Positions 1 through 7,925 of a DNA stretch of 64,000 nt are shown here, piece after piece. The number at the start of each line of letters is the position of its first letter. Position 1 is the stretch's first letter. Made by a program: the position numbers and the translations under genes. This DNA is from Clostridia bacterium (GTDB taxonomy: Bacteria; Bacillota; Clostridia; Oscillospirales; Acutalibacteraceae), in the NCBI GenBank assembly GCA_017416285.1, contig JAFQCU010000029.1, positions 1 to 64,000 of the forward strand. Direction: 5' to 3'. The notes beneath the pieces are model-generated. The model was not told the DNA's origin and made no database searches. It saw nothing but the letters and a program-made list of their open reading frames with translations.

Positions 1-141
1 TGATGAATTAAAAAAATATATTTATTACTACAACAACGAAAGAATTTCATTAAAACTAAAAGGAATGAGCCCAGTACAATACCGAGCTCATTCACAAGCA
101 ATTTAATTTTTAATTTTGTCTAAACTTTGGGGTTCACTTCA
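1..141 (+). mobile_element. Right end of an IS3-family (IS150-like) insertion sequence
   Basis: The window opens inside an insertion sequence. It contains the last codons of an OrfB-type transposase (2-106) and then an inverted-repeat-like terminus at 117-141 that begins TGTCTAAACTTTGGGG and ends in CA, the usual form of IS3/IS150-group right ends. The left part lies outside the window. The element ends 28 bases from the stop codon of the minus-strand reductase gene, so the two converge and no separate terminator for that gene remains visible. Confidence 0.75.
2..106 (+). CDS. IS3-family transposase OrfB, C-terminal end (partial)
   Basis: Thirty-four codons and a TAA stop can be read. They contain YYNNERISLKLKGMSPVQYR, the highly conserved C-terminal signature of IS3-family DDE transposases (rve integrase core, IS150/IS3 group). 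The 5' end is cut by the window edge, so whether the element is intact cannot be judged. The terminal repeat follows directly, as expected for OrfB. Confidence 0.8.
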   Translation, partial: DELKKYIYYYNNERISLKLKGMSPVQYRAHSQAI

Positions 142-169
142 CATTGACAGGGATTTTTTGCGCCCAATT

Positions 170-904
170 TTAAATAACATAACCGCCGTTTACGCCGATA
201 ACCTGACCGGTGATATAGTCGGCTTCATCGCTTGCTAGGAAATAGATTGTGTGAGCAACCTCTTCGGCAGAGCCCATTCTGCCAAGAGGGACAGTTTCTA
301 CAAAATCATTAAGTTCTTCAACTGTAAGGTTGGAATTCATTGAAGTTTCAATTATACCGGGTGCTACCGAGTTTACGTTTATGCCACAGGGGGCAAGCTC
401 TTTAGCCAAGGCTTTTGTAAGACCGATAACGCCCGCTTTTGAAGCGCTGTAAGCAACCTCACACGAAGCGCCAACCTGACCCCACATTGATGATACGTTG
501 ATAATTTTTCCGAATTTTTGATTAATCATAACCTGTGCGGCGGCCTTGCAACAGTTAAACGTACCTTTTAAATTTATATCGATAATACGGTCGAAATCGA
601 TTTCATCTGTTTCAGTAATAAGACCTTCAAAAGCAACGCCGGCATTGTTGACGATGACGTCAATTCTGCCATATTTATAAAGTGTTTCTTTTATGAGTAG
701 TTCTGCCTCTAAACGGTTGGCAACGTTTGCCTTAATTGGCGTACAAGAAAAACCGTTTTGTGAAAGTGAACGTGAGAGCAGGGAAGCGGACTCGTATGAA
801 TTATTGTAATTGATTACAACGTTATAACCTTTTTGCGCAAATAATATTGCGGTTGCGGCGCCGATGCCTTTTGAGGCGCCCGTGATAATTGCAGTTTTTT
901 TCAT
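170..904 (-). CDS. ymfI: FabG-like short-chain reductase, probable EF-P 5-aminopentanone reductase (YmfI type)
   Basis: A 244-residue classical short-chain dehydrogenase. The cofactor motif TGASKGIG is at residues 8-15, NNAG at 86-89, catalytic Ser139, and Y152-x3-K156 in YSASK. FabG proteins reduce 3-oxoacyl-ACP with NADPH. However, the overall pattern (INYNNS near residue 31, GASCEVAYSASK, and the ending NGGYVI) resembles the clostridial group named elongation factor P 5-aminopentanone reductase, which trims the modified lysine of EF-P. The start follows a good ribosome site (GGAGATGATT). The gene is isolated, with no fab genes beside it, which favours the YmfI reading. The 3' end abuts an insertion sequence but the protein is complete. 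Confidence 0.75.
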   Translation of the reverse strand: MKKTAIITGASKGIGAATAILFAQKGYNVVINYNNSYESASLLSRSLSQNGFSCTPIKANVANRLEAELLIKETLYKYGRIDVIVNNAGVAFEGLITETDEIDFDRIIDINLKGTFNCCKAAAQVMINQKFGKIINVSSMWGQVGASCEVAYSASKAGVIGLTKALAKELAPCGINVNSVAPGIIETSMNSNLTVEELNDFVETVPLGRMGSAEEVAHTIYFLASDEADYITGQVIGVNGGYVI

Positions 905-973
905 ATAATCATCTCCGTAAATAATATAACATATTTTCTTAAAAAAATAAAGAGTAATTTTACAATAAATTGA

Positions 974-1167
974 GTTTACATAATTAATAGAAAACTATAT
1001 ATTGTGTGGTTTACATAAACAGTTTACATAACATTTTGCTGCAATAAAAATTGCGGTTGACATAAAGTATAAAATGTAGTATAACTATTATACACCCTTG
1101 TTTTGGGTGATTTTTAATCTAATTTTTCAGATTTTTTATTAAACACGTTTGATTTCAGTTTACATAA
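974..1167 (+). repeat. Five direct copies of GTTTACATAA, like XerD half-sites
   Basis: The 10-mer GTTTACATAA occurs at 974-983, 1009-1018, 1022-1031 and 1158-1167, with a one-mismatch copy at 1056-1065 (GTTGACATAA). All are on the same strand. Copies 1, 3 and 5 are preceded by A, giving AGTTTACATAA, the reverse complement of the XerD-binding arm of Bacillus dif. No matching XerC arm is seen beside any copy. The fourth copy overlaps the -35 box of the spoIIM-xerD promoter. Confidence 0.7.
1057..1085 (+). promoter_or_regulatory. Sigma-A promoter for spoIIM-xerD
   Basis: TTGACA (1057-1062) and TATAAC (1080-1085) are separated by 17 bases. The transcript would have a leader of about 185 bases. 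It starts with a short CACCC/GGGTG hairpin (1093-1109) followed by five T, which may be an attenuator or only a stabilising 5' stem. Confidence 0.7.
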
Positions 1168-1277
1168 TGTTATCGCATTTTTCGGTAATTTTATACATTT
1201 CATTATTGTAGTTTTGCTTGTGGTAGCATATCTTGTCCACTTTTTGCATAGTAATTTCTTGAAAAGGAGATGTTGTT

Positions 1278-1907
1278 ATGCAACGTGGACGTGTATTAAA
1301 TTTTTCAAAATACAGGCTTTTAGAATTTTTAAAAGCTAATATTCATTTGCTGATTTGTTTTTTATTCTTAAGCCTTGGTGCAATTATCGGGCTGATAATT
1401 TTTGACGATTTTAAAATTATAACAAGCTTTTTAGAGCAGTTTTTTAAAGACTATATCACAGCACGAGAAACCGGAAGATTTTTAAAAATTACTCTGCTTT
1501 CGTTTTTTAAATCTTTACTGATTTTTATGCTTTTGTTTATGTCCGGAACATCGCTTTTTGGCGTGGTAACCGTGCCGCTGACAATTTTAGGTTGTGGGGC
1601 ATTTTACGGTTCAGCAGTGGCGTATTTGTATTTTGAATTTGCCTTAAAGGGCGTTGCCTTTAATGCAGTGATTTTTTTGCCTTCAAGCATTGTGCTTTTA
1701 CTGTTTTTGGTTTTTGCCGCAAGACTTTCGTTTTGTTATTCTATCGAGCTTGCACGGCTTACAATGCCAAATTCCATGCATGGCGATTTGTTTTTGCAAT
1801 TTAAGGATTATTCAATCAAGTTTTTGCTGTTGTCCCTTAGCAGTATTTCTGCTGCTTTAATCGATGGGCTGACAGCAACAAGTATGTTAAGATTTTTCGA
1901 ATTTTAA
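1278..1907 (+). CDS. spoIIM: SpoIIM-like integral membrane protein
   Basis: A 209-residue hydrophobic protein with about five membrane segments, starting near residues 22-41, 75-95, 97-118, 130-152 and 178-198. Length and layout fit SpoIIM (stage II sporulation protein M, about 214 residues in Bacillus), which joins SpoIID and SpoIIP in septal peptidoglycan hydrolysis during engulfment. It is immediately followed by a xerD gene, as spoIIM and xerD lie close together in Bacillus, which supports the call. The start has a strong AAGGAG site eight bases away. No sequence motif alone is decisive, and a general UPF0056/DUF95 membrane protein is the alternative. Confidence 0.65.
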   Translation: MQRGRVLNFSKYRLLEFLKANIHLLICFLFLSLGAIIGLIIFDDFKIITSFLEQFFKDYITARETGRFLKITLLSFFKSLLIFMLLFMSGTSLFGVVTVPLTILGCGAFYGSAVAYLYFEFALKGVAFNAVIFLPSSIVLLLFLVFAARLSFCYSIELARLTMPNSMHGDLFLQFKDYSIKFLLLSLSSISAALIDGLTATSMLRFFEF

Positions 1908-1928
1908 ATTTTGGGGAGGTGCAATACT

Positions 1929-2816
1929 ATGAATAAGCATATCACGGCTTTTAAACAGTATTTGACTGTTGAAAAAAAGTCTTCTAATAATACTGTTGAA
2001 TCGTATATCCGTGATTTAATGCAGTTTTCAGATTATTGCGCTTCTTTAAAGCTAACATCTGTTTCAAAAATTAAAACTTCGGTTATAAACAGTTATCTTG
2101 ATTTTCTTACAAAACAGGGTAAATCCGATGCTACAAAAGCTCGTATTACGGCTTCACTCAGGGCATTTTTCCGTTATCTTGTAAGCATTGGTGCTGTTAG
2201 TGAAAATCCCGTGACTGCTGCAAATAAAAGCAAGGTTGCAAAAAAATTGCCCGGTGTGCTTGATTCTAGTGATATTATAAAATTACTTTCTCAGCCTTCT
2301 GGGGATGATTACAAATCAATTCGTGACAAAGCAATGCTGGAGCTTTTGTATGCTACCGGTATTAAGGTTTCTGAACTTTTGGAATTGCGTGTATACGATT
2401 TCAATGTGCAGCTTGGAATTTTGCATTTAAGAAATGGAAAAAAGGAAAGAATTATTCCAATTTATCCCGCAGCAATAAAGTCAGTTAGTGAATACTTAAC
2501 AGGTGTTCGGCCTGCGATTGTGCTTGAAACCGAACAGGACAAGCTTTTCACAAATATGAACGGTCAGCCAATGTCACGCCAAGGCTTTTGGAAGCTTATT
2601 AAGCATTATGCGGATGAGGCAGGAATTAAGGAAGAAATTACACCGCATACCCTTCGCCATAGCTTTGCGGCGCACTTGCTTGAAAACGGTGCAAAGCTTC
2701 AGGATATTAAAGAAATGCTAGGCCACAGTGATATTTCTTCAACGCAAATTTACGCTCAGTACATAAAAAGTAAATATACGGCAAGCTATGCCAAATTCCA
2801 CCCACTTGCAAAATAA
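1929..2816 (+). CDS. xerD: Tyrosine recombinase XerD-like, with Lys in place of the first catalytic Arg
   Basis: A 295-residue tyrosine recombinase with an N-terminal SAM-like DNA-binding domain (about 1-90) and a C-terminal catalytic domain. XerC/XerD resolve chromosome dimers at dif. Active-site residues visible are Lys171/172, His240 and Arg243 (HTLRHSFA), His266 (LGHSDISSTQIY) and nucleophile Tyr275. The first catalytic arginine, normally in ATGLRVSEL, is Lys146 here (ATGIKVSEL, codon AAG at 2364-2366). The ATG at 1929 is chosen over an upstream TTG because GGGGAGG precedes it at good spacing. It is co-transcribed with spoIIM and ends in a terminator. Confidence 0.88.
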   Translation: MNKHITAFKQYLTVEKKSSNNTVESYIRDLMQFSDYCASLKLTSVSKIKTSVINSYLDFLTKQGKSDATKARITASLRAFFRYLVSIGAVSENPVTAANKSKVAKKLPGVLDSSDIIKLLSQPSGDDYKSIRDKAMLELLYATGIKVSELLELRVYDFNVQLGILHLRNGKKERIIPIYPAAIKSVSEYLTGVRPAIVLETEQDKLFTNMNGQPMSRQGFWKLIKHYADEAGIKEEITPHTLRHSFAAHLLENGAKLQDIKEMLGHSDISSTQIYAQYIKSKYTASYAKFHPLAK

Positions 2817-2818
2817 AA

Positions 2819-2844
2819 ACGTCCGTAATTTCGGGCGTTTTTTT
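2819..2844 (+). terminator. Rho-independent terminator after xerD
   Basis: A seven-pair stem, ACGTCCG with CGGGCGT, around a TAATTT(T) loop and followed by seven T. It ends the spoIIM-xerD unit. Confidence 0.85.
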
Positions 2845-2855
2845 GTATTTTATGG

Positions 2856-2884
2856 TTGAATATATTAATAAAATATGGTATTAT
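2856..2884 (+). promoter_or_regulatory. Sigma-A promoter for the murI operon
   Basis: TTGAAT (2856-2861) and TATTAT (2879-2884), 17 bases apart, just downstream of the xerD terminator and about 30 bases before the GTG start of murI. Confidence 0.7.
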
Positions 2885-2915
2885 AAATTGAATACGTATG
2901 TGAGGAGATGCTTTT

Positions 2916-3731
2916 GTGTCCGATAAACGTGCAATAGGTGTTTTTGATTCGGGTTTAGGCGGTCTAACGGTGGTTAAAGAACTGTTTAAAGCCTTACCGA
3001 ATGAGGATATTGTCTATTTTGGTGATACGGGTCGTGTTCCGTATGGTACTCGAAGTGTTGAAACCATTAAAAAATATGCTAGGCAGGATGAACAATTTTT
3101 AATTAGTCGTGACGTAAAGCTTATTATCGCAGCTTGCGGTACGGTTTCCAGTGTTGCGGCCGACACTGCAAATGATTTGCCGGTGCCTTTCTTTGAGGTG
3201 GTATCACATGCGGCAAAGGCGGCGGTTGGTGCAACCAAAAACGGTAAAATTGCCGTTATCGGTACTAATGCAACGGTTAAAAGCCGACAGCACGAAAAAG
3301 TGATTTTATCACTAATGCCAAATGCTCAGGTTTTAAATCAAAGCTGCACCTTGTTTGTACCCTTGGTTGAAGAGGGTTGGTATTCTGCTGATGACGTTGT
3401 AGTGCTTGAAACGGTTAGCCGTTATTTAAAACCTGTTTTTGAATTTGGCGCTGACACTTTAATTTTGGGTTGTACACATTATCCGATTTTAAGTGAAGCA
3501 ATCAGCAAAATCTTGGGTGATGAGGTTACCCTTATTAATGCGGGCACTGCAACCGCACAGGCGGTTCGGGAATATCTTGAAGGCAACGGTTTGGCGAATA
3601 CCTCGTCAAAGCCAAATCACAGCTTTTACGTTAGCGATAAGCCCGATTCATTTGTAAAACAAGCGTCGGTTTTGCTTGGGTGTGAAATTGACGGTAATAA
3701 CGTGCAAAAGGTTGATATAAACAATTTATGA
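2916..3731 (+). CDS. murI: Glutamate racemase
   Basis: Interconverts L- and D-glutamate in the cytoplasm, supplying D-Glu for peptidoglycan. The protein has 271 residues, normal length. The N-terminal DSGLGG motif (11-16) and the two catalytic cysteines are present: Cys74 in AACGTVSS and Cys186 in GCTHYP. The first motif reads C-G-T rather than the common C-N-T, so the Asn next to the catalytic Cys is replaced by Gly. The start is GTG after GAGGAGATG. The stop overlaps the next start (ATGA). It heads an operon running through argS and probably to engB. Confidence 0.9.
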   Translation: MSDKRAIGVFDSGLGGLTVVKELFKALPNEDIVYFGDTGRVPYGTRSVETIKKYARQDEQFLISRDVKLIIAACGTVSSVAADTANDLPVPFFEVVSHAAKAAVGATKNGKIAVIGTNATVKSRQHEKVILSLMPNAQVLNQSCTLFVPLVEEGWYSADDVVVLETVSRYLKPVFEFGADTLILGCTHYPILSEAISKILGDEVTLINAGTATAQAVREYLEGNGLANTSSKPNHSFYVSDKPDSFVKQASVLLGCEIDGNNVQKVDINNL

Positions 3732-4156
3732 TTAAGGATGTAATTATTGATATTAAAACTGAACAGTCGCTTGACGGTCAAAGTGATACGGTGGAATTTT
3801 CTACCGATGGTCACTTCGGCATAAAGGACGGCAGTTACTTTTTAAGCTATGATGAAAGCGGTCTGTTAGATGTTGAGGGCGAAATTAAAACAACCCTTTA
3901 CTTAAAACCCGACAATACTGTAATTTTAAGCCGAAAGGGTTCTTATAATAGCCGTATGGTTATTGAAAAAGGCGTTCGTAATAATTGCTTTTATTCAACA
4001 CCTGTGGGTAATTTATCGCTTGGTATTTTTGGCGAAAAGGTTTTATCAAATTTAAATGAAAACGGCGGAAGCATTACTATGACGTATCTTATCGATGCTG
4101 ATGCAAAGCTTTTAAGCCGTAACAAAGTTAATATTTCTGTCAGAGAGGTTAATTAA
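3728..4156 (+). CDS. DUF1934 (YwiB-like) beta-barrel protein
   Basis: A 142-residue soluble protein matching DUF1934, a calycin-like small beta-barrel family of unknown function. In Bacillus the homologue ywiB also lies directly before argS, and the same order is seen here: its stop codon touches the argS start. The start overlaps the murI stop by four bases, so translational coupling is likely. No catalytic residues are recognisable. Confidence 0.75.
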   Translation: MIKDVIIDIKTEQSLDGQSDTVEFSTDGHFGIKDGSYFLSYDESGLLDVEGEIKTTLYLKPDNTVILSRKGSYNSRMVIEKGVRNNCFYSTPVGNLSLGIFGEKVLSNLNENGGSITMTYLIDADAKLLSRNKVNISVREVN

Positions 4157-5845
4157 ATGTCTGTAGTAGTTTTAAATGCAAAACAACAAATTAAAAACAT
4201 AATTTTAAATTCAGCTGGAAAGGCTATCAGCGACGGTGTGTTAGAAAATGCCGAGCTTCGTGATTTTACTATTGAAGTTCCCAAAGACCGTGCAAACGGC
4301 GACTATGCTGTAAATGCCGCAATGGTTTGGTCACGTCTTTTCAAAAAAGCGCCTCGTCAGGTGGCTGAAATTTTAATGGCTAATGCCGACTTTGAGGGTA
4401 CCTATATCGAAAAATATGAAATTGCAGGTCCGGGCTTTATCAATTTCTATTTATCGCAAAAATATTATGCTGATATTGTCTTGGACGTTGAAAATAAGGG
4501 TGCTGACTACGGCAGAAGCAGCTTCGGTGAAGGTAAGCGAGTTTTGGTTGAATTTGTTTCTGCAAATCCGACAGGTCCTATGCATATCGGTAACGCACGT
4601 GGCGGTGCTTTGGGTGACTGCCTTGCCGCTGTTATGGATGCTGCCGGCTATTATACCGAACGTGAATTTTACATTAATGATGCCGGTAACCAAATTAATA
4701 AATTTGCACTCTCACTTGATTTGAGATATTTACAGCTTTATAAAGACGGTATTGAAATGCCTGAAGACAGTTATCACGGTGAGGACATTGTCAATCACGC
4801 AAAAGCCTTTGCTGAAATACATGGTGATAGCTATGTTGAAAAGGATGAAGCCGAACGCAGAGCAGAGCTTGTAAAATTTGCTTTACCCAAAAACATAAAG
4901 GGCCTTGAAGATGATTTGGGCAAATACCGTATCAAATACGATACTTGGTTTAAGGAAAGCAGTCTACACCAAAACGGTGAAACCACTCGTATTATTGAAC
5001 TCTTAAAGCAAAGCGGTTACACTTATGAAAACGAGGATGCTTTATGGTTCAAGGCAACCGAATTTGGCTGTGATAAGGATTTTGTTTTGGTACGTGCTAA
5101 CGGTGTTCCCACCTACGTTGTGCCGGATATTGCTTATCACTATAATAAGCTGGTTACTCGTAAGTTTGACAAGGCAATCGATATTTTGGGTGCTGACCAC
5201 CACGGATACGTTCCTCGCTTAAAGGCTGCTTTAACCGCACTCGGTGTTGATGCTGACCGCCTTGACGTTGTTCTTATGCAGATGGTACGTCTTGTTCGTG
5301 ACGGTGAGGTAATTAAGGCGTCCAAACGTTCGGGTAAGGCAATCACACTTGTAACGCTTTTGGATGAGGTTCCGATTGATGCGGCACGTTTCTTCTTTAA
5401 TTTGCGTGAGCCTAACAGTCATTTTGATTTTGATTTGGATTTGGCTGTAAATGAATCTAACTCTAACCCTGTTTATTACGTTCAGTACGCTTATGCGAGA
5501 ATTTGCAGTATTATCCGCAATTTGGAGGGCGAGGGAATTAAGAATAACCCCGCTACCTTGGACGAGCTTATGCTTTTAACCAGCGCAGATGAACGTGAGC
5601 TTATTTTGCACATTGCAGCTCTTACCGATGAAATTGTAGCCTCTGCAAAGGCTTACGACCCCGCAAAAATTACCCACTATGTGCAAGAGCTTGCAACAAA
5701 ATTCCATAAGTTCTACTCCTCTTGCAGGGTAAAAGGCGATGATGAAAAGCTGACACAGGCACGTCTTTCACTTTGTGCAGCGACCGCTGTTACAATTAAA
5801 AATGTTTTAAATCTTATGAAAATTGATGCTCCGGAAAAAATGTAA
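4157..5845 (+). CDS. argS: Arginine-tRNA ligase
   Basis: A 562-residue class I aminoacyl-tRNA synthetase charging tRNA-Arg. The N-terminal Arg-tRNA-synthetase additional domain (about 1-100) precedes the HIGH motif, here HIGN (143-146, in ANPTGPMHIGNARGG). The KMSKS-type loop reads KASKRSGK near residue 372, a degenerate form that is common in this enzyme. The C-terminal DALR anticodon-binding domain ends LMKIDAPEKM. Position and co-orientation with the DUF1934 gene follow the usual Firmicute order. Confidence 0.95.
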   Translation: MSVVVLNAKQQIKNIILNSAGKAISDGVLENAELRDFTIEVPKDRANGDYAVNAAMVWSRLFKKAPRQVAEILMANADFEGTYIEKYEIAGPGFINFYLSQKYYADIVLDVENKGADYGRSSFGEGKRVLVEFVSANPTGPMHIGNARGGALGDCLAAVMDAAGYYTEREFYINDAGNQINKFALSLDLRYLQLYKDGIEMPEDSYHGEDIVNHAKAFAEIHGDSYVEKDEAERRAELVKFALPKNIKGLEDDLGKYRIKYDTWFKESSLHQNGETTRIIELLKQSGYTYENEDALWFKATEFGCDKDFVLVRANGVPTYVVPDIAYHYNKLVTRKFDKAIDILGADHHGYVPRLKAALTALGVDADRLDVVLMQMVRLVRDGEVIKASKRSGKAITLVTLLDEVPIDAARFFFNLREPNSHFDFDLDLAVNESNSNPVYYVQYAYARICSIIRNLEGEGIKNNPATLDELMLLTSADERELILHIAALTDEIVASAKAYDPAKITHYVQELATKFHKFYSSCRVKGDDEKLTQARLSLCAATAVTIKNVLNLMKIDAPEKM

Positions 5846-5855
5846 GGTGATTAAA

Positions 5856-7304
5856 ATGAAAAATAAAAGCTTAAATCTGACAATGCTGATGGATTTATAC
5901 GAGCTTACAATGGCAAACGGTATTTTCACAAGCGATATGCGTGACACTGTAACATATTTTGATATGTTTTTCCGCCGTGTTCCTGATAAGGGCGGTTATG
6001 CGATTATGGCAGGTCTTGAACAGCTTATTGAATATATGAATGACCTCCATTTTGATGATGACGATATTGAATATTTGAAGTCTCTCAATTTGTTCTGTGA
6101 TGAATTTATTGATTATTTGCGTGGCTTTAAGTTTGATTGTGACGTTTGGGCTGTTCCCGAAGGTACGGTTATTTTCCCGCATGAGCCAATCGTTACGGTT
6201 CGTGGTAGTGCAATGCAGGCGCTAATGCTCGAAACTATGCTTTTGGTAGCAATCAACCATCAGTCACTTATTGCTACAAAGGCTAACCGTATTGTAAGAG
6301 CGGCGCAGGGCAGACCTGTTATGGAATTTGGTGCTCGCCGTGCACACGGCAGTGGTGCTTCGTATTACGGCGCACGTGCGGCTGTTATCGGCGGTGCTAC
6401 CGGTACCTCTTGCATTTTATCGGCAAAAGACTTTGGTGTTAAGGCTTCCGGTACTATGGCTCACAGCTGGGTACAGCTTTTCGCTGATGAATATACCGCA
6501 TTTAAGACCTATGCAGAAAAGTATCCCGACAGCTGTCTTTTACTTGTTGATACCTACAATGTTTTAAAGTCAGGTATTCCTAACGCTATTAAGGTTTTTG
6601 ATGAGGTTTTAAAGCCGCTTGGCAAGCGCCCGCTTGGTATTCGTATTGACAGTGGCGATATTACCTATCTTTCTAAAAAAGCACGCAAAATGCTTGATGA
6701 TGCGGGTTATCCCGACTGTAAGATTTGCGTTTCAAACTCTTTGGATGAGCATCTTATCCGTGGTATGATTGCACAAGGCGCAAAGGTTGACACCTATGGT
6801 GTAGGCGAACGACTTATCACCGCTTCAAGTGAGGCTGTTTTTGGTGGCGTTTATAAGCTTTCTGCGGTGGAAAAGAATGGTAAGGTCATTCCTAAAATTA
6901 AAATTAGTGAAAATACAGCTAAAATTACGTTGCCGGGTATTAAAATTCCGTGGCGCCTTTATGATAAGGAAACGGGCAAGGCTATTGCTGACGTTATTAC
7001 ACTTAATCACGAGAAAATTGATGATAGCGAGCCTTACGAAATTTTTGACCCTGTTCACACATGGAAACGCAAGGTTGTTACAAACTTTGTTGCTAAAAAG
7101 CTTCAGGTAAAGGTTTTTGAAAAGGGTAAACAGGTTTATGAAAGCCCCTCTGTTTCTGAAATAGCCGCTTACTGCAAAGAGCAGGTTGATTCTATGTGGG
7201 AAGAAGTTAAGCGTTTTGAAAATCCACACGATTATTACGTTGACCTTTCTGAAGATTTGTGGAATTTAAGAAATGACCTTTTAAGAACGTTAAATAAAAA
7301 TTAA
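5856..7304 (+). CDS. pncB: Nicotinate phosphoribosyltransferase
   Basis: Forms nicotinate mononucleotide from nicotinate and PRPP, using ATP, in the NAD salvage pathway. The 482-residue sequence begins LTMLMDLYELTMANGIF, the family hallmark, and contains MEFGARRAHG and GTMAHSW with the candidate phosphorylated His; IRIDSGD lies in the core. The ATG at 5856 is chosen because AAGGTGATT precedes it. The reading frame is open a further 33 bases upstream, but that would overlap argS. It lies 10 bases after argS. Confidence 0.92.
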   Translation: MKNKSLNLTMLMDLYELTMANGIFTSDMRDTVTYFDMFFRRVPDKGGYAIMAGLEQLIEYMNDLHFDDDDIEYLKSLNLFCDEFIDYLRGFKFDCDVWAVPEGTVIFPHEPIVTVRGSAMQALMLETMLLVAINHQSLIATKANRIVRAAQGRPVMEFGARRAHGSGASYYGARAAVIGGATGTSCILSAKDFGVKASGTMAHSWVQLFADEYTAFKTYAEKYPDSCLLLVDTYNVLKSGIPNAIKVFDEVLKPLGKRPLGIRIDSGDITYLSKKARKMLDDAGYPDCKICVSNSLDEHLIRGMIAQGAKVDTYGVGERLITASSEAVFGGVYKLSAVEKNGKVIPKIKISENTAKITLPGIKIPWRLYDKETGKAIADVITLNHEKIDDSEPYEIFDPVHTWKRKVVTNFVAKKLQVKVFEKGKQVYESPSVSEIAAYCKEQVDSMWEEVKRFENPHDYYVDLSEDLWNLRNDLLRTLNKN

Positions 7305-7313
7305 GGTGAAAAA

Positions 7314-7916
7314 ATGAAAAAGATTTTTGCGTTATTGCTTACTTTTGCGCTGTTGGCTTCTTTCGTAGGCTGCGGCGGCAAAGATAAAAAGAACAGCGAT
7401 ACTGTTGATTTGCAGTATTATGCCAAAATCGGTCAGATACCCGAAGTTGATTATAAGCTTTCGGCAAAATGTGATAAGGTTGAGGATGAGCTTTCTGATA
7501 AGTATGAAGCATATTTATCAAACGACCCTGAAAACAGTCCCGACCATGACCACGACCATTATGCCGAGGATACATATTTTGAGGTTGTCGACGAGGGCGA
7601 TTATATCTTTATAAATGGTGGCAGTCGTTATTATTTCTATAAAAAGGCTGAAAAAAAGGAGGGTATTTCTTGTATTGTAACCTTTGGCGATGCCTTTGGA
7701 TTCAAAATGGGAACCTTTATTTATGAAATTAAAAACGCTATGGCAAGTGTTGAATTTAAGGAAGAAGAAATTACCGAGGGTATGCTTTTCTTTGATGAAT
7801 ATTTGTCAAGTGGTACCGTTTTATCTGCTGAATTTAACGATGTTACCGTAATGTTTGTATTTTTAGATGGTGAGCTTTACGCTACCGCAATGTATAAAAC
7901 TGCTTCTTGGGAATAA
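7314..7916 (+). CDS. Putative lipoprotein with a His/Asp-rich patch
   Basis: A 200-residue protein with a lipoprotein signal: two Lys, a hydrophobic stretch and the lipobox SFVGC with Cys20. It is therefore expected to be anchored to the outer face of the membrane. Residues 79-86 form a short DHDHDH segment that could bind a metal. The rest is acidic and shows no family that I recognise. It sits 9 bases after pncB and 9 bases before lon, inside the operon. Function unknown. Confidence 0.7.
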   Translation: MKKIFALLLTFALLASFVGCGGKDKKNSDTVDLQYYAKIGQIPEVDYKLSAKCDKVEDELSDKYEAYLSNDPENSPDHDHDHYAEDTYFEVVDEGDYIFINGGSRYYFYKKAEKKEGISCIVTFGDAFGFKMGTFIYEIKNAMASVEFKEEEITEGMLFFDEYLSSGTVLSAEFNDVTVMFVFLDGELYATAMYKTASWE

Positions 7917-7925
7917 GGAGAAGAA

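Noticed and set aside
974..1190. A complete dif site in the spoIIM upstream region
   Set aside because: Each AGTTTACATAA was checked for a six-base centre and a XerC arm like TTATAGGAAGT. None was found on either side, so only half-sites are claimed.
6825..7229. 134-codon minus-strand frame inside pncB
   Set aside because: It is opposite a well-conserved enzyme, with no promoter or ribosome site.
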